From the NCBI RefSeq assembly GCF_033242265.1, contig NZ_BTFW01000001.1:868001-932000 (forward strand): a stretch of DNA of 64,000 nucleotides, given 5' to 3'. A program made the position numbers and the translations under genes. How positions within the stretch are numbered: position 1 is the stretch's first letter; every line of letters starts with the position of its first letter. Shown piece after piece: positions 7,936-18,665 of this stretch. The notes under the pieces were generated by a model. That model ran no database searches. It worked only from the letters and a program-made list of their open reading frames with translations, and was not told the origin of the DNA. Source of the stretch: Novosphingobium sp. IK01. Lineage in GTDB: Bacteria; Pseudomonadota; Alphaproteobacteria; Sphingomonadales; Sphingomonadaceae.

Positions 7936-9854
7936 ACCCGCGCCACGGCTTCGGCGGCGATCATCCGCGCCTCGCCCTCAAGCCCCACCCGGCGCAGCGC
8001 CGAAACGATGTGGTAGAGGTGGACTGCGGTCATCTTGTCCCAGCTGGCCGCCTGCATGCCGAACCCGGCGAGCAGCGCGACAAGCGCGGGGTTGTCCGAA
8101 GCGGCGGCATCGTCGATCGCACGGGTCCAGCGCGTCTCGCGCGCGAGGTTGAGCTTGAGCTTGCCCGCAAAGGCCTGCCCCGTCGCATCGTCGACACGGC
8201 CCAGGCCCATCAGGCCTGCCAGCAGGAACTGCGAGCGCAAGGCCCCGCTGCTGTCATCCTCGCTCTGGAAACTGTCGAGCACTTCGCCATTGATCACCGC
8301 GCTCTTGACCGGAGCGGCCAGCGCGACAAGGCCCCAGGCCCCGCTTCCGGCAGGCACCACCGCGCCCCAGCGCGCGGCATTGGCATCGAGCCCGGCGGTC
8401 AGCATCGAGGCGATCAGCGTGCGCGCATCGCCCGCCATGTCCTGGCTGGGCACCATCCGCGCGGCGGCATAGGCCGTGAGCACGAGACGCGAATAGGCCT
8501 TCTCGGGGTCGTCGGGCGAGCCCCACAGCGCCTTGATCGCGGCCAGACGGTCCCCGGCATCTGTCGCCACATAGGCCGTGCGCAACTGCGCGGCGAGCGG
8601 GCCCCAGGTCTTGTCCTGAACCGCCCCGTCCGCCGCATCGATGGCGGCAACCTGGCTGTAGAGATCGACCATGGCCGCGCTCGACAGGATGCCGCGCCCC
8701 CCGGCCACGTCGGCTGCGGCGCAGCGCGTGGCCAAGGGCAGCATCGGCGCGCGCACCGCCAGAACCGCATAATCGGCCCAGGCCTTCTCGCGCAGGTCTT
8801 GCGGCGGCTCGATCCCGGTCGCGAAGGCAAGGCCGGTGTTCCACGGCGTCAACCCGTCGACATCCTTCCAGTCTATCGTCACCGCGCGCCGGGTGGCGGT
8901 CGCCGCCCCGGCAAACTTCTCGGCCAGCAGAACATCGATCCGCGCGCCCCCGCCCCGCCGGATCAGGCGGTCGAGCTGGGCCATCGCGGGCGGCCCGTCG
9001 CCGGTATAGGCCGAGCAGATCGCACGGGCGAGATCCCAGTTCCAGCCCGGACGCCCCGAAGCGGTCAGCGCCGTCACCGGGCACAGCCCGATCGGATCGG
9101 CCGTGGCCATGAAGCTGCCCATGGCCGCATCTTCGAGGCCGGGGGTGAAGAACCCGCTGTCGACCGACTGCACCATGGCGCGCGCGGCATCGGCCTCGCC
9201 CATGCGCAACAGCAGCCCGGCGCGCAGCGCGGCCCAGTCGGCCCCGTTCATGCCCACCGGCGTATCGAGGCGGCTGGCCAGCGCGCGCCGCACCAGAATG
9301 TGCCCCCAGCGCGAAACCAGCGGCCCGTTCATCTGCGCGAGCAACGGCTCGACGAAAGCACCGTTGAGGTAATGCGTCGACGTGGCCGGAAAACCGCCAT
9401 CGACCTGATCGATCACCCCCACCCGCGCAAGGCTGCGCTGGGCACGCGGGGGAATGTCCTCTTTGGGCCGGGCCCTGGCGATCAGCGCATCGAGCGTGTT
9501 CGGGTCGATCGAATCGAGCGGATCGACCGGCCCGCGCGGGGCCGCCGTGCCTGCCACGTCGACACTTTCATCGAGCGGCAGGGGCTGGATCACCGGGGCA
9601 GCCGCCGGGGCAGGCACCGATGCGGCAGGGGCCTGCACTGCGGCGGCTCGCGCAGCAGCCGGGGCCGCCGCCGGATGGGGGGTGGGCCGGGGCGCAGGGC
9701 GCGCAGGCCGCGTCGCCGCGCTCGTCCCCGGCTTCTCGAAACCGGGTGGCAACAGCGATTCCTGCGCCAGCAAAGCCCCGGTCATCCCGCCAAGGCCGAC
9801 ACAGCCGAGCAAGGCATGGCGCCAGAGCGGCGAGCGCAACAGACGCGGCTTCAT
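7932..9854 (-). CDS. Exported protein of unknown function (640 aa)
   Basis: Not recognised. The N-terminus (MKPRLLRSPLWRHALLGCVG) contains a hydrophobic segment after a basic start, consistent with a signal or anchor. Residues about 35-110 form an Ala/Pro-rich linker. The remainder (about 110-640) is Ala-rich and looks all-helical, like TPR-type solenoids, without recognisable catalytic motifs; Cys pairs occur near LCPVTA and ATRCAAA. ATG at 9854 overlaps the preceding small membrane protein by 4 nt (ATGA), and its own stop overlaps xerD. A periplasmic scaffold is one possibility, but no function can be assigned. Confidence 0.8.
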   Translation of the reverse strand: MKPRLLRSPLWRHALLGCVGLGGMTGALLAQESLLPPGFEKPGTSAATRPARPAPRPTPHPAAAPAAARAAAVQAPAASVPAPAAAPVIQPLPLDESVDVAGTAAPRGPVDPLDSIDPNTLDALIARARPKEDIPPRAQRSLARVGVIDQVDGGFPATSTHYLNGAFVEPLLAQMNGPLVSRWGHILVRRALASRLDTPVGMNGADWAALRAGLLLRMGEADAARAMVQSVDSGFFTPGLEDAAMGSFMATADPIGLCPVTALTASGRPGWNWDLARAICSAYTGDGPPAMAQLDRLIRRGGGARIDVLLAEKFAGAATATRRAVTIDWKDVDGLTPWNTGLAFATGIEPPQDLREKAWADYAVLAVRAPMLPLATRCAAADVAGGRGILSSAAMVDLYSQVAAIDAADGAVQDKTWGPLAAQLRTAYVATDAGDRLAAIKALWGSPDDPEKAYSRLVLTAYAAARMVPSQDMAGDARTLIASMLTAGLDANAARWGAVVPAGSGAWGLVALAAPVKSAVINGEVLDSFQSEDDSSGALRSQFLLAGLMGLGRVDDATGQAFAGKLKLNLARETRWTRAIDDAAASDNPALVALLAGFGMQAASWDKMTAVHLYHIVSALRRVGLEGEARMIAAEAVARV

Positions 9855-10135
9855 GCGTGCGCTCCCGGCCCGGCAACAGGCCCGGACTTCTGCGCCGGAA
9901 CCGGACTGGCCGGAGCCACGGCGGGCATTGCCACGGGAACCTCGTGCCAGCTTTCCGGCCGGGGGCCGCCCATCGACCAGGCCAGCACCACAAGCCCCAC
10001 CACACCGGCCGCCACAAGGCCGGCCATCACCGCCAGCCCGAAGGCCCGGCGCCGGCCACGCGGCGCGAACGCCCCTGATCCGGCAGTGGAGGGGCCAGAA
10101 GTGGGGCGGGAAAGGGTCGAACTCTGCTTGATCAC
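9851..10135 (-). CDS. Small single-pass membrane protein, unknown function
   Basis: Protein of 94 residues: a Ser/Thr-rich N-terminus, a basic patch (RGRRR), one transmembrane helix (about residues 33-53, rich in Ala/Gly/Val/Leu), then a Pro/Ala-rich tail that would be periplasmic. The topology suggests cytoplasmic N-terminus and periplasmic C-terminus. It is the first gene of the operon that continues with the 640-residue exported protein and xerD, and is divergent from aroK with a 59-bp gap. The overlapping stop/start suggests that it works with the next gene. Confidence 0.75.
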   Translation of the reverse strand: MIKQSSTLSRPTSGPSTAGSGAFAPRGRRRAFGLAVMAGLVAAGVVGLVVLAWSMGGPRPESWHEVPVAMPAVAPASPVPAQKSGPVAGPGAHA

Positions 10136-10194
10136 GATGCCTCACTGCCTGCACGCTTGCGCTTGGCCCTAGCGCAAGTATAGGCGGCGCGGCA

Positions 10195-10785
10195 ATGGAC
10201 CACGAAAGCTCTCTCCTGACCTCGGCGGAAATCGCCCGGATCGCCCGCCGCATCGACCGGCCCGTGGTATTGGTCGGCATGATGGGCGTGGGCAAGACGA
10301 CCGTAGGCCGCAAGCTGGCCGCGATGCTCGACGTGCCCTTCGTCGATGCCGACGAGGAAATCGAACGCGCCGCACAGATGCCGATCCCGGAAATCTTCGC
10401 CGCCTATGGCGAACCCCATTTCCGCAGCGGCGAACGCCGGGTCATCGCCCGCCTGCTGGGCCATGAAAATCCCGATGCGCCGCGCAAGCGCAAGGTTCTG
10501 GCTACCGGCGGGGGCGCCTTCGTCGATCCCGACACCCGCGCGCTGATCCTCGACAAGGCGATTTCGGTCTGGCTCGACAGCGACATCGACACCCTCGTCG
10601 AACGCGTGGGCCGCAAGGACAACCGCCCCCTCCTGCGCGGCGGCAACCCGCGTGAGATCCTCACGCGCCTGCGCGAGGAACGCCGCCCGTTCTACCAGCA
10701 GGCCGCCATCCACATCACCAGCGGCAACCAGCCCCACACGGTGACCGCAGGCCGCATCCTGAAAGCGATTGACGCATGGCTGTAA
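10195..10785 (+). CDS. aroK: Shikimate kinase
   Basis: Protein of 196 residues that phosphorylates the 3-hydroxyl of shikimate in chorismate synthesis. Walker A is GMMGVGKTTVGRKLA (about 28-42); the shikimate-binding Asp is in FVDADEEIE, the Arg site in FRSGERRVI, the GGG loop in LATGGGAFV, and the lid Arg in NRPLL. It carries about 20 extra N-terminal residues compared with E. coli AroK, as common in alphaproteobacteria. The coding region overlaps aroB by 10 nt, so the two consecutive pathway enzymes are coupled. Confidence 0.96.
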   Translation: MDHESSLLTSAEIARIARRIDRPVVLVGMMGVGKTTVGRKLAAMLDVPFVDADEEIERAAQMPIPEIFAAYGEPHFRSGERRVIARLLGHENPDAPRKRKVLATGGGAFVDPDTRALILDKAISVWLDSDIDTLVERVGRKDNRPLLRGGNPREILTRLREERRPFYQQAAIHITSGNQPHTVTAGRILKAIDAWL

Positions 10786-11882
10786 TTCCCGTCGCCATTG
10801 CCGGCGCCCCCTATGACGTGGTGATCGAGCCGGGCGTGCTGGCCCGTGCGGGCGCCCATTGCCGCCCCTTCGTGCGCAAGGCCAGCGTGCCGGTGGTCAC
10901 CGACGAACACGTTGCCGCCGCCTGGCGCGAGACGGTCACCGCCGGGCTGGCGCAGGCGGGAATCGCAAGCGAATGGCTCGTGCTGCCCGCCGGCGAAGGC
11001 ACCAAGAGCTGGGAGAGCCTCGCGCGCGTCGTCGATTTCCTGCTGGGTCAGGAAGTCGAGCGCAAGGACAACGTGATCGCGCTGGGTGGCGGGGTGATCG
11101 GCGACCTCACCGGGTTTGCCGCCTCGATGGTCAAGCGCGGCTGCGGCTTCATCCAGATGCCCACCACGCTCCTCGCCCAGGTCGATTCCAGCGTGGGCGG
11201 CAAGACCGCGATCAACACGCCCATGGGCAAGAACCTGGTCGGTGCATTCCACCAGCCCAGCCTCGTGCTGGCCGATCCTTCCAGCCTCGACACGCTGCCC
11301 TTGCGCGATGTGCGCGCGGGCTATGCCGAAGTGGTCAAGTATGGCCTGATCGACGACCCCGCCTTCTTCGAATGGTGCGAGGCCAACGCGCAAAGCCTGC
11401 TGGCGGGCGACCCTGCCGCGCGCGAGACCGCGATTGCCCGCTCCGTCGCGGCCAAGGCGCGGATCGTGGCGCAGGACGAGAAGGAAACCACCGGCACGCG
11501 CGCGCTGCTCAACCTCGGGCACACGTTCGGCCATGCGCTGGAAGCCGAAACCGGCTTTGGCGCGCGCCTGCTCCATGGCGAGGGCGTGGCACTGGGCATG
11601 GTGCTGGCCGCGCGCTATTCGGCGCGTCTGGGCCTGATGAGCGGGCAGGACGCAGGGCGCATCAGTGCCCATATCGGCGCGGTGGGCCTGCCCGCCTCGC
11701 TCAAGGCGCTGGGCCTTTCGTGCGACGGCGAGCGCCTCAAGAACCACATGCTCCACGACAAGAAGATGGACGCGGGCACCCTGCCCTTCCTGCTCATGCG
11801 CGGGATCGGCCAGACGTTCCTGGCCAGGGATGTCGACCTGGCCGACATCGCCGCCTTCCTCGACAGCGAACTGGCCGCCTGA
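10776..11882 (+). CDS. aroB: 3-dehydroquinate synthase
   Basis: Protein of 368 residues, full length for AroB. It converts DAHP to 3-dehydroquinate using NAD+ and a divalent metal. Visible motifs are the NAD-binding ALGGGVIGDLTGFAAS, the substrate/metal segment VDSSVGGKTAINTPMGKN, and the metal ligands in LNLGHTFGHALE and LLHGEGVALGM. It overlaps aroK upstream and is followed by a strong hairpin before the convergent csaA gene. Confidence 0.97.
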   Translation: MAVIPVAIAGAPYDVVIEPGVLARAGAHCRPFVRKASVPVVTDEHVAAAWRETVTAGLAQAGIASEWLVLPAGEGTKSWESLARVVDFLLGQEVERKDNVIALGGGVIGDLTGFAASMVKRGCGFIQMPTTLLAQVDSSVGGKTAINTPMGKNLVGAFHQPSLVLADPSSLDTLPLRDVRAGYAEVVKYGLIDDPAFFEWCEANAQSLLAGDPAARETAIARSVAAKARIVAQDEKETTGTRALLNLGHTFGHALEAETGFGARLLHGEGVALGMVLAARYSARLGLMSGQDAGRISAHIGAVGLPASLKALGLSCDGERLKNHMLHDKKMDAGTLPFLLMRGIGQTFLARDVDLADIAAFLDSELAA

Positions 11883-11890
11883 GCCTAGAC

Positions 11891-11921
11891 GCGGTGCCCC
11901 GGAACAGATCCGGGGCGCCGC
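11891..11921. terminator. Hairpin between convergent aroB and csaA
   Basis: GCGGTGCCCCGGA and TCCGGGGCGCCGC pair almost perfectly around a five-base loop. There is no T-run, but the position in a 50-bp gap between two converging genes supports a terminator role. Confidence 0.6.
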
Positions 11922-11932
11922 GCAAAGCCATC

Positions 11933-12304
11933 CTAGAACAACCGCGTCCCGTCGGGCACGGGCCGCTCGGGCATGGCCAGAACCACGCGGTCCTGCGCAT
12001 CGGCAAACCCGAGCGTCAAGACCTCGGACATCGCCTTGCCCACCTGTCGGGGCGGGAAATTGACGACCGCGGCAATCTGCCGCCCGACGAGCCCCGCCGG
12101 GTCATAGAGCGCGGCCACTTGCGCGCAGCTCTTCTTCTGGCCGATCCCCGGCCCGAAATCGATCAGCAGCCGGATCGAAGGCTTGCGCGCGCCGACCAGT
12201 TCCTCGGCGGTGATCACCGTGCCGATGCGAATGTCGACCTTGAGGAAATCATCGAAACCGATGGTGTCCTGAGCGGGGGCGGCGGGGTCGTGAACAAGAT
12301 GCAT
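11933..12304 (-). CDS. csaA: tRNA-binding protein, CsaA type
   Basis: Protein of 123 residues forming an OB-fold tRNA-binding domain, as in CsaA and the C-terminus of methionyl-tRNA synthetase. Family landmarks are FDDFLKVDIRIGTV, IDFGPGIGQKKSCAQ, and the very conserved VVNFPPRQVGKAMSEVLTLG. CsaA dimers bind tRNA and have been linked to export-related chaperone activity (family knowledge). It stands alone between aroB (convergent) and glk (same strand, downstream end 60 bp away). Confidence 0.92.
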   Translation of the reverse strand: MHLVHDPAAPAQDTIGFDDFLKVDIRIGTVITAEELVGARKPSIRLLIDFGPGIGQKKSCAQVAALYDPAGLVGRQIAAVVNFPPRQVGKAMSEVLTLGFADAQDRVVLAMPERPVPDGTRLF

Positions 12305-12364
12305 GCCCCATCATGCGCTGCCCTTTCCGCCCGGGCAAGCCCTGGCGGAAAGGGGCCCCTCCGA

Positions 12365-13333
12365 TCAGTCGCGATGCGCCTGCGCAAAGGCTGCCGCCGC
12401 GCCAAACAGGCCCGGCTGGGGATGGGTGATCAGCTTGACCGGCATCTGGGCCATGATCTGCTCGAACCGCCCCTTGGCGCGAAACCGTTCGGCAAAGCCC
12501 GAGCGCACGAGCGTATCCTTGATGCGCAGGCCCAGCCCGCCGGCCATGACCACCCCGCAGGCGCCATGGGCCAGCGCCAGATCGCCCGCCACGCTGCCCA
12601 GCGACAGGCAGAAGCGGTCGATGGCCGCCGCGGCAAGGCCATCCTCGCCATTGGTGCCCAGCGTCCAGATCGCCTTGTCATCGCGCGGAATGAACGGCGC
12701 GCCCTCGATGGCGGCCAGCGTCTCGTAGATGTCGACGATGCCCGGCCCGGCCACCACACGCTCGACCGAAACCCGGCGATGGCGCTTGCGCAGGCGGGAA
12801 AGGATCGCATCCTCGATCCCGTCGAGCGGCGCATAGTCGACATGCCCGCCCTCGGTCGGCTGGACCTGATAGCCCGCGCCATGGCGCCAGAGCTGGGCCA
12901 CCCCCAGCCCGGTGCCCGGCCCGACGATGCTGAGCACGCCCTCGTCGGGCAGCGGCGTATCGGGGCCCGACAGGTGCAGGAAATGCTCAGGGCCTGCCTG
13001 CGCCACGGCATGGGCGACAGCGGCAAAATCGTTGACGACGACATATTCGTCGCATCCCAGCCGCTCGGGGATCAGCGCGGGGCGAATGATCCACGGGTTG
13101 TTGGTGAACTTGATCACCTCGCCCCCCACGGGCCCGGCCACCGCGATGGCACAGGACGTGGGCAGGCTTCCCCCGTTCTGGCGGCGAAATTCCTGCCAGG
13201 CGAGTTGCAGGCTGGCATGCTCGGCGGTCTTGAGCGTGACCGCCTCGCCCAGATGCACGACGCGCCCGCCCGCCACTTCGGCAAGGGCAAAACGCGCGTG
13301 GGTTCCGCCGATGTCGACGGTAACGAGTTCCAT
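12365..13333 (-). CDS. glk: Glucokinase
   Basis: Protein of 322 residues of the bacterial Glk family, distinct from ROK kinases. It phosphorylates glucose with ATP. Visible are the phosphate-binding N-terminal [12 protein letters not shown], the glucose site with NNPW and VVNDFAA, GPGTGLG, and the C-terminal GGLGLRIKD. The ATG at 13333 has a good GGGAGAG ribosome site 7 nt upstream and is preferred over a TTG 15 nt earlier. It is the last gene of the zwf-pgl-edd-glk operon (31-bp gap after edd) and supplies glucose 6-phosphate to it. Confidence 0.95.
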   Translation of the reverse strand: MELVTVDIGGTHARFALAEVAGGRVVHLGEAVTLKTAEHASLQLAWQEFRRQNGGSLPTSCAIAVAGPVGGEVIKFTNNPWIIRPALIPERLGCDEYVVVNDFAAVAHAVAQAGPEHFLHLSGPDTPLPDEGVLSIVGPGTGLGVAQLWRHGAGYQVQPTEGGHVDYAPLDGIEDAILSRLRKRHRRVSVERVVAGPGIVDIYETLAAIEGAPFIPRDDKAIWTLGTNGEDGLAAAAIDRFCLSLGSVAGDLALAHGACGVVMAGGLGLRIKDTLVRSGFAERFRAKGRFEQIMAQMPVKLITHPQPGLFGAAAAFAQAHRD

Positions 13334-13364
13334 CAATCTCTCTCCCAAATCGTGCCGCAGGGGG

Positions 13365-15184
<1,820 letters not shown>

Positions 15185-15188
<4 letters not shown>

Positions 15189-15829
15189 TCGCTCCAGTAG
15201 ATGGTAACCGGCGGGCCATCGGCGCCGCGCAGGAATTCGGAAACCGGGTAATCGGCGTTGCCCGAAAGAACGTCCTCGATCAAAGCCTTCTTCGCGGCTC
15301 CTGTCACGACAAGGATGATCTCCCGCGTCGCTTTCAGGGCCCGCGCGGTCAGCGTCAGGCGGTCGAACGGGGCTTCGGGCGGCAAGGGGACCGGCGTCGT
15401 GGCGATCACCGTGGCGCCGGGACGGACCAGCGCCTGCATCGTCGGGAACAGCGAGGCGACATGGCCATCCTCGCCCATGCCCAGCCACACGAGATCGAAC
15501 GGGGCCACGCTCGCGCCTTCTTCCAGCCGCTCGAAACTGGCACCGCTGTCACCCAAGGCCGCAAAAAGCTTGCCGAAATTGCTCGCCGGATGGTCGTCGG
15601 GCACGCGGCGGTCGTCGGTCAGGGCCAGGGTCGTGCCGCGCCAGTCCAGCCCCCGCGTCTTGAGCAGGGCAAAGACCTTGAGCGGGGTCGATCCGCCGGT
15701 CATCGCCAGCCGCCTGGGGCCCGGCTTGGCCAGTTCGGCGGCGATCCGGTCGGCCACCGCCGCCGCATCGCCCGGCTGCGCCCAGCGCACGCGCGGATTG
15801 GCCGTCGCGATGACAGCAGGCTCAGTCAT
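15185..15829 (-). CDS. pgl: 6-phosphogluconolactonase
   Basis: Protein of 214 residues of the NagB-like DevB/SOL family. It hydrolyses 6-phosphogluconolactone, the product of Zwf. Motifs: [11 protein letters not shown] (phosphate binding), [16 protein letters not shown], and [13 protein letters not shown] with the catalytic Asp-Gly-His. It is somewhat shorter than typical (about 230-250). It overlaps zwf by 8 nt upstream and edd by 4 nt downstream, so three consecutive enzymes are translationally coupled. Confidence 0.95.
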
Positions 15830-17270
15830 TCCAGCTTCTCCCGTCGCGTTCGGTCAGCGCAATCGCGGCATTGGGGCCCCAGCTTCCGGCGGCATAGGGC
15901 TTGCATTCCAGATCGTCGCGCGCCCAGACGGCACGGATCGCATCGATCCACTTCCACTGCGCCTCGACCTCGTCGCGGCGCACGAACAGCGTCTGCTCGC
16001 CCTCGATCAGGTCAAGCAGCAGGCGTTCATAGGCGATGCGGCGGCGCGCCTTGGCAAAGGCGGTGGTGAGCGAAAGATCGAGGTTCACCTCGCGCAGGAC
16101 CACCCCGCCGCGGTCGAGGCCGGGTTCCTTGGCCATGACCTGAAGGCGCACGTATTCCTCGGGCTGGAGGCGGATCACCAGCCGGTTGGCGCGCAGCCTA
16201 GCGCCGCGTTCGGCAAAGATGTTGTGCGGCACCTGCTTGAACTGCACGACGATTTCCGAGCGACGCTCGCCCAGACGCTTGCCGGTGCGCAGATAGAAGG
16301 GCACCCCCTGCCAGCGCCAGTTCTCGATATGGGCCTTGATCGCCACGAACGTCTCGGTGTCCGAAGGCTGGCCCAGATCCTCGACATAGCCGGCCACGCT
16401 CTCGGCCCTGACCGCGCCCGAGCGATATTGCCCGCGCACCATCTCCTCGGCAGCCACGGGGCGCAGCGCGCGCAGGACCTTGACCTTCTCGTCGCGGATC
16501 GAGGTCGCGTCGAAATCGCGCGGCGGCTCCATCGCGGTGAGCGCGAGAAGCTGGAGCATGTGGTTCTGCACCATGTCGCGCAGCGCGCCGGTATCGTCGT
16601 AGAAGCCCTTGCGCCCTTCGAGGCCGACCGTCTCGCTGACCGTGATCTGCACATGGTCGATATTGCCCGCGTTCCACAGCGGCTCGAACATCATGTTGGC
16701 AAAGCGCAGCGCCATCAGGTTCTGGACGGTTTCCTTGCCCAGATAGTGGTCGATGCGGAAAATCTGGTTCTCGGCAAAACCGGCTGCCACCGCGTCGTTG
16801 ATGCGGCGGCTCGACGCCAGATCGTTGCCCAGCGGCTTTTCAAGGCCGATCCGCACATTGGCATGGGCCAGCCCCGCGCGGCGCAGGCCTTCAATGGTCG
16901 GCTCGAACAGCGCGGGCGCGGTCGACAGGAAAATCGAGAGCCCGCCGCTCGTATCGCCCAGCTTGTCGGCGAGCGCGGCAAAGCCGTCGATGTCCGAGGC
17001 ATCGAGCGTCTGGTATTCGAGGCGGTCGAGGAAACTGGCAAGCTTGGTCTCGTCCTTGCGGTCGGCGGGCAGGAACTCGTCGAGCGCCAGCCGGGCAAAT
17101 TCGCGGAATTCGGCATCGTCATGCGCCGAGCGCGCGGTCCCGACAAAGCGCAGACCCGGCGCGATCAGGCCATCCTCGTGCAGGGCATAGAGCGAGGGCA
17201 AGAGCATCCGGCGCGAAAGATCGCCGGTCGCGCCGAAAAGCAAAAGCGCAGAACAACTGCCGTCGGCCAT
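15822..17270 (-). CDS. zwf: Glucose-6-phosphate 1-dehydrogenase
   Basis: Protein of 482 residues. It oxidises glucose 6-phosphate to the lactone with NAD(P)+. The N-terminal Rossmann motif is LLFGATGDLSRRMLLPSLY, the active-site peptide is RIDHYLGKETVQNLM with catalytic His/Lys, and EKPLGND is also conserved. It heads the zwf-pgl-edd-glk operon, which contains glucose-catabolic genes in an order reminiscent of the Zymomonas zwf-edd-glk operon. A palindromic operator candidate lies 108 bp upstream. Confidence 0.97.
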   Translation of the reverse strand: MADGSCSALLLFGATGDLSRRMLLPSLYALHEDGLIAPGLRFVGTARSAHDDAEFREFARLALDEFLPADRKDETKLASFLDRLEYQTLDASDIDGFAALADKLGDTSGGLSIFLSTAPALFEPTIEGLRRAGLAHANVRIGLEKPLGNDLASSRRINDAVAAGFAENQIFRIDHYLGKETVQNLMALRFANMMFEPLWNAGNIDHVQITVSETVGLEGRKGFYDDTGALRDMVQNHMLQLLALTAMEPPRDFDATSIRDEKVKVLRALRPVAAEEMVRGQYRSGAVRAESVAGYVEDLGQPSDTETFVAIKAHIENWRWQGVPFYLRTGKRLGERRSEIVVQFKQVPHNIFAERGARLRANRLVIRLQPEEYVRLQVMAKEPGLDRGGVVLREVNLDLSLTTAFAKARRRIAYERLLLDLIEGEQTLFVRRDEVEAQWKWIDAIRAVWARDDLECKPYAAGSWGPNAAIALTERDGRSWND

Positions 17271-17377
17271 CCCGGATTCTCCTCAAGTTCTGTTGTTTCA
17301 CGTATCATCAACGCGCAAGACCGCAATGCGGCCCCGTCGGCGAGCAGCCCTAGAGCGGGATTGCGCGCGATGCACGC

Positions 17378-17391
17378 TGCATAAGTATGCA
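17378..17391. promoter_or_regulatory. Operator candidate upstream of the zwf operon
   Basis: TGCATA-AG-TATGCA is a perfect 14-bp palindrome 108 bp upstream of zwf. It fits the TGCA-N6-TGCA pattern of the sites flanking the LacI-family gene at 21422. It is the proposed link between sugar signal and Entner-Doudoroff expression; binding has not been shown. Confidence 0.5.
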
Positions 17392-17554
17392 AGACCGCCC
17401 CCAATTTTCAGGCCCGCCTTCCCCTTTTGCAAGCCTCTGCGCCCTGTCCGTCGAAACAGCCATCAAAACACGGAAAAACAGCCAGTTGTTTGCCACAGGT
17501 AATTCGTCTGCAAAGAGGTTGACCCACCGCGCCCACGCCGCCAGAAAATACGCC

Positions 17555-17568
17555 TGAAACCGATTGCA
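17555..17568. promoter_or_regulatory. Operator candidate upstream of fructokinase
   Basis: TGAAACCGATTGCA has one perfect TTGCA half-site and a near-match left half with the same 14-bp spacing as the sites at 21244 and 21276. It is 78 bp upstream of the fructokinase start. A further ATGCA half-site lies just downstream (17576-17580). The 375-bp gap 17271-17645 otherwise holds no gene. Confidence 0.4.
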
Positions 17569-17645
17569 TACCCCCATGCACCACCCCTGACGGGCTCCGG
17601 GGCATACCCATAAAAATCGTGCAAAAACAAGGATGGGAGAGACAT

Positions 17646-18578
17646 ATGACCCAAACCCCCTTATCCAGCGCCCCGCTGGTCGGCGCCATCGAGGCCGGTG
17701 GCACCAAGTTCATCGCGGCCCTGGCCACCGCGCAAGGCGAAGTGCTCGCCCGCGCCCGCATCCCGACCGAAACGCCCGAAACCTGCTTTCCCGCGCTCGC
17801 CGCCTTCTTTGGCGCCGCGCAGGAGCAGCACGGCAAGGCCAGCGCCTTTGGCGTCGCCAGCTTCGGCCCGATCGACATCGACCCGGCCTCGCCCGCCTAT
17901 GGCACCTTCACCACCACCCCCAAGCCGGGCTGGCAGGGCGCGCGCTTTCATGACGTGCTGGCCTCGTTCGGCGCCCCCATCGTCGTCGATACCGATGTCA
18001 ACGGCGCCTGCCTTGGCGAATGGATGAAGGGCGCCGGGCGCGAAAAGGACGGATCGCACTGCCGCACGCTGGCCTATACCACCATCGGCACGGGTATCGG
18101 CACCGGCGTGGTGCGCGACGGGCGTTCGCTGATGGGCATTTCGCACTTCGAGAGCGGCCACATCCCCTGCCCGCACGACCATGCGACCGACCCCTTCCCC
18201 GGCAACTGCCCGTTCCATGGCGATTGCCTCGAAGGGCTGACCTCGGGCCCGGCCATTGAGAAGCGCTGGGGCAAGAGCCTCGACCAGCTGGCCGACGATC
18301 CATCCGCCATCGACCTCATCGGCGGCTATATCGCCCATCTGGCGACAAGCCTCGTCCTGCTCCACATGCCCGACCGCCTGATCTTCGGGGGCGGGGTGAT
18401 GAAGGCGCCCGGCCTCGTGGAATCGGTCCGCCGCCAGACGCAGGCCCGCCTCGCCGGCTATGTCCGCCATCCCCGGCTCGACGCAGGCCTCGAAACCTAC
18501 ATCGTCACCCCCGGCCTTGGCGACGATGCCGGGATCACCGGGGCCATTGCGCTGGCCTGCCAGACCCTCCCCCAATAA
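17646..18578 (+). CDS. Fructokinase, ROK family
   Basis: Protein of 310 residues. ROK signatures are AIEAGGTKFIAALA (ATP phosphate loop), the catalytic Asp region VVDTDVNGACLGEW, TIGTGIGTGVV, and the zinc motif HIPCPHDHATDPFPGNCPFHGDCLEG. The Cys/His spacing is that of ROK fructokinases such as Zymomonas FrkA, so fructose is the likely substrate. The ATG at 17646 has a strong GGGAGAG ribosome site 7 nt away; a GTG 27 nt earlier is possible but poorer. It belongs to the sucrose island and would phosphorylate the fructose released by GH68. Confidence 0.92.
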   Translation: MTQTPLSSAPLVGAIEAGGTKFIAALATAQGEVLARARIPTETPETCFPALAAFFGAAQEQHGKASAFGVASFGPIDIDPASPAYGTFTTTPKPGWQGARFHDVLASFGAPIVVDTDVNGACLGEWMKGAGREKDGSHCRTLAYTTIGTGIGTGVVRDGRSLMGISHFESGHIPCPHDHATDPFPGNCPFHGDCLEGLTSGPAIEKRWGKSLDQLADDPSAIDLIGGYIAHLATSLVLLHMPDRLIFGGGVMKAPGLVESVRRQTQARLAGYVRHPRLDAGLETYIVTPGLGDDAGITGAIALACQTLPQ

Positions 18579-18608
18579 TCAGGCGCTCCCCCGATAAGGG
18601 GAAACATC

Positions 18609-18647
18609 AAAAAGGCCCCGGAAGCATCTGCTTCCGGGGCCTTTTTT
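18609..18647. terminator. Bidirectional terminator between fructokinase and the TonB receptor
   Basis: AAAAAGGCCCCGGAAGC and GCTTCCGGGGCCTTTTTT form a perfect stem with an ATCT loop and a T-run on each strand. It lies between the convergent fructokinase and receptor genes. Confidence 0.9.
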
Positions 18648-18665
18648 GAGCACATGGTCAGTGCG

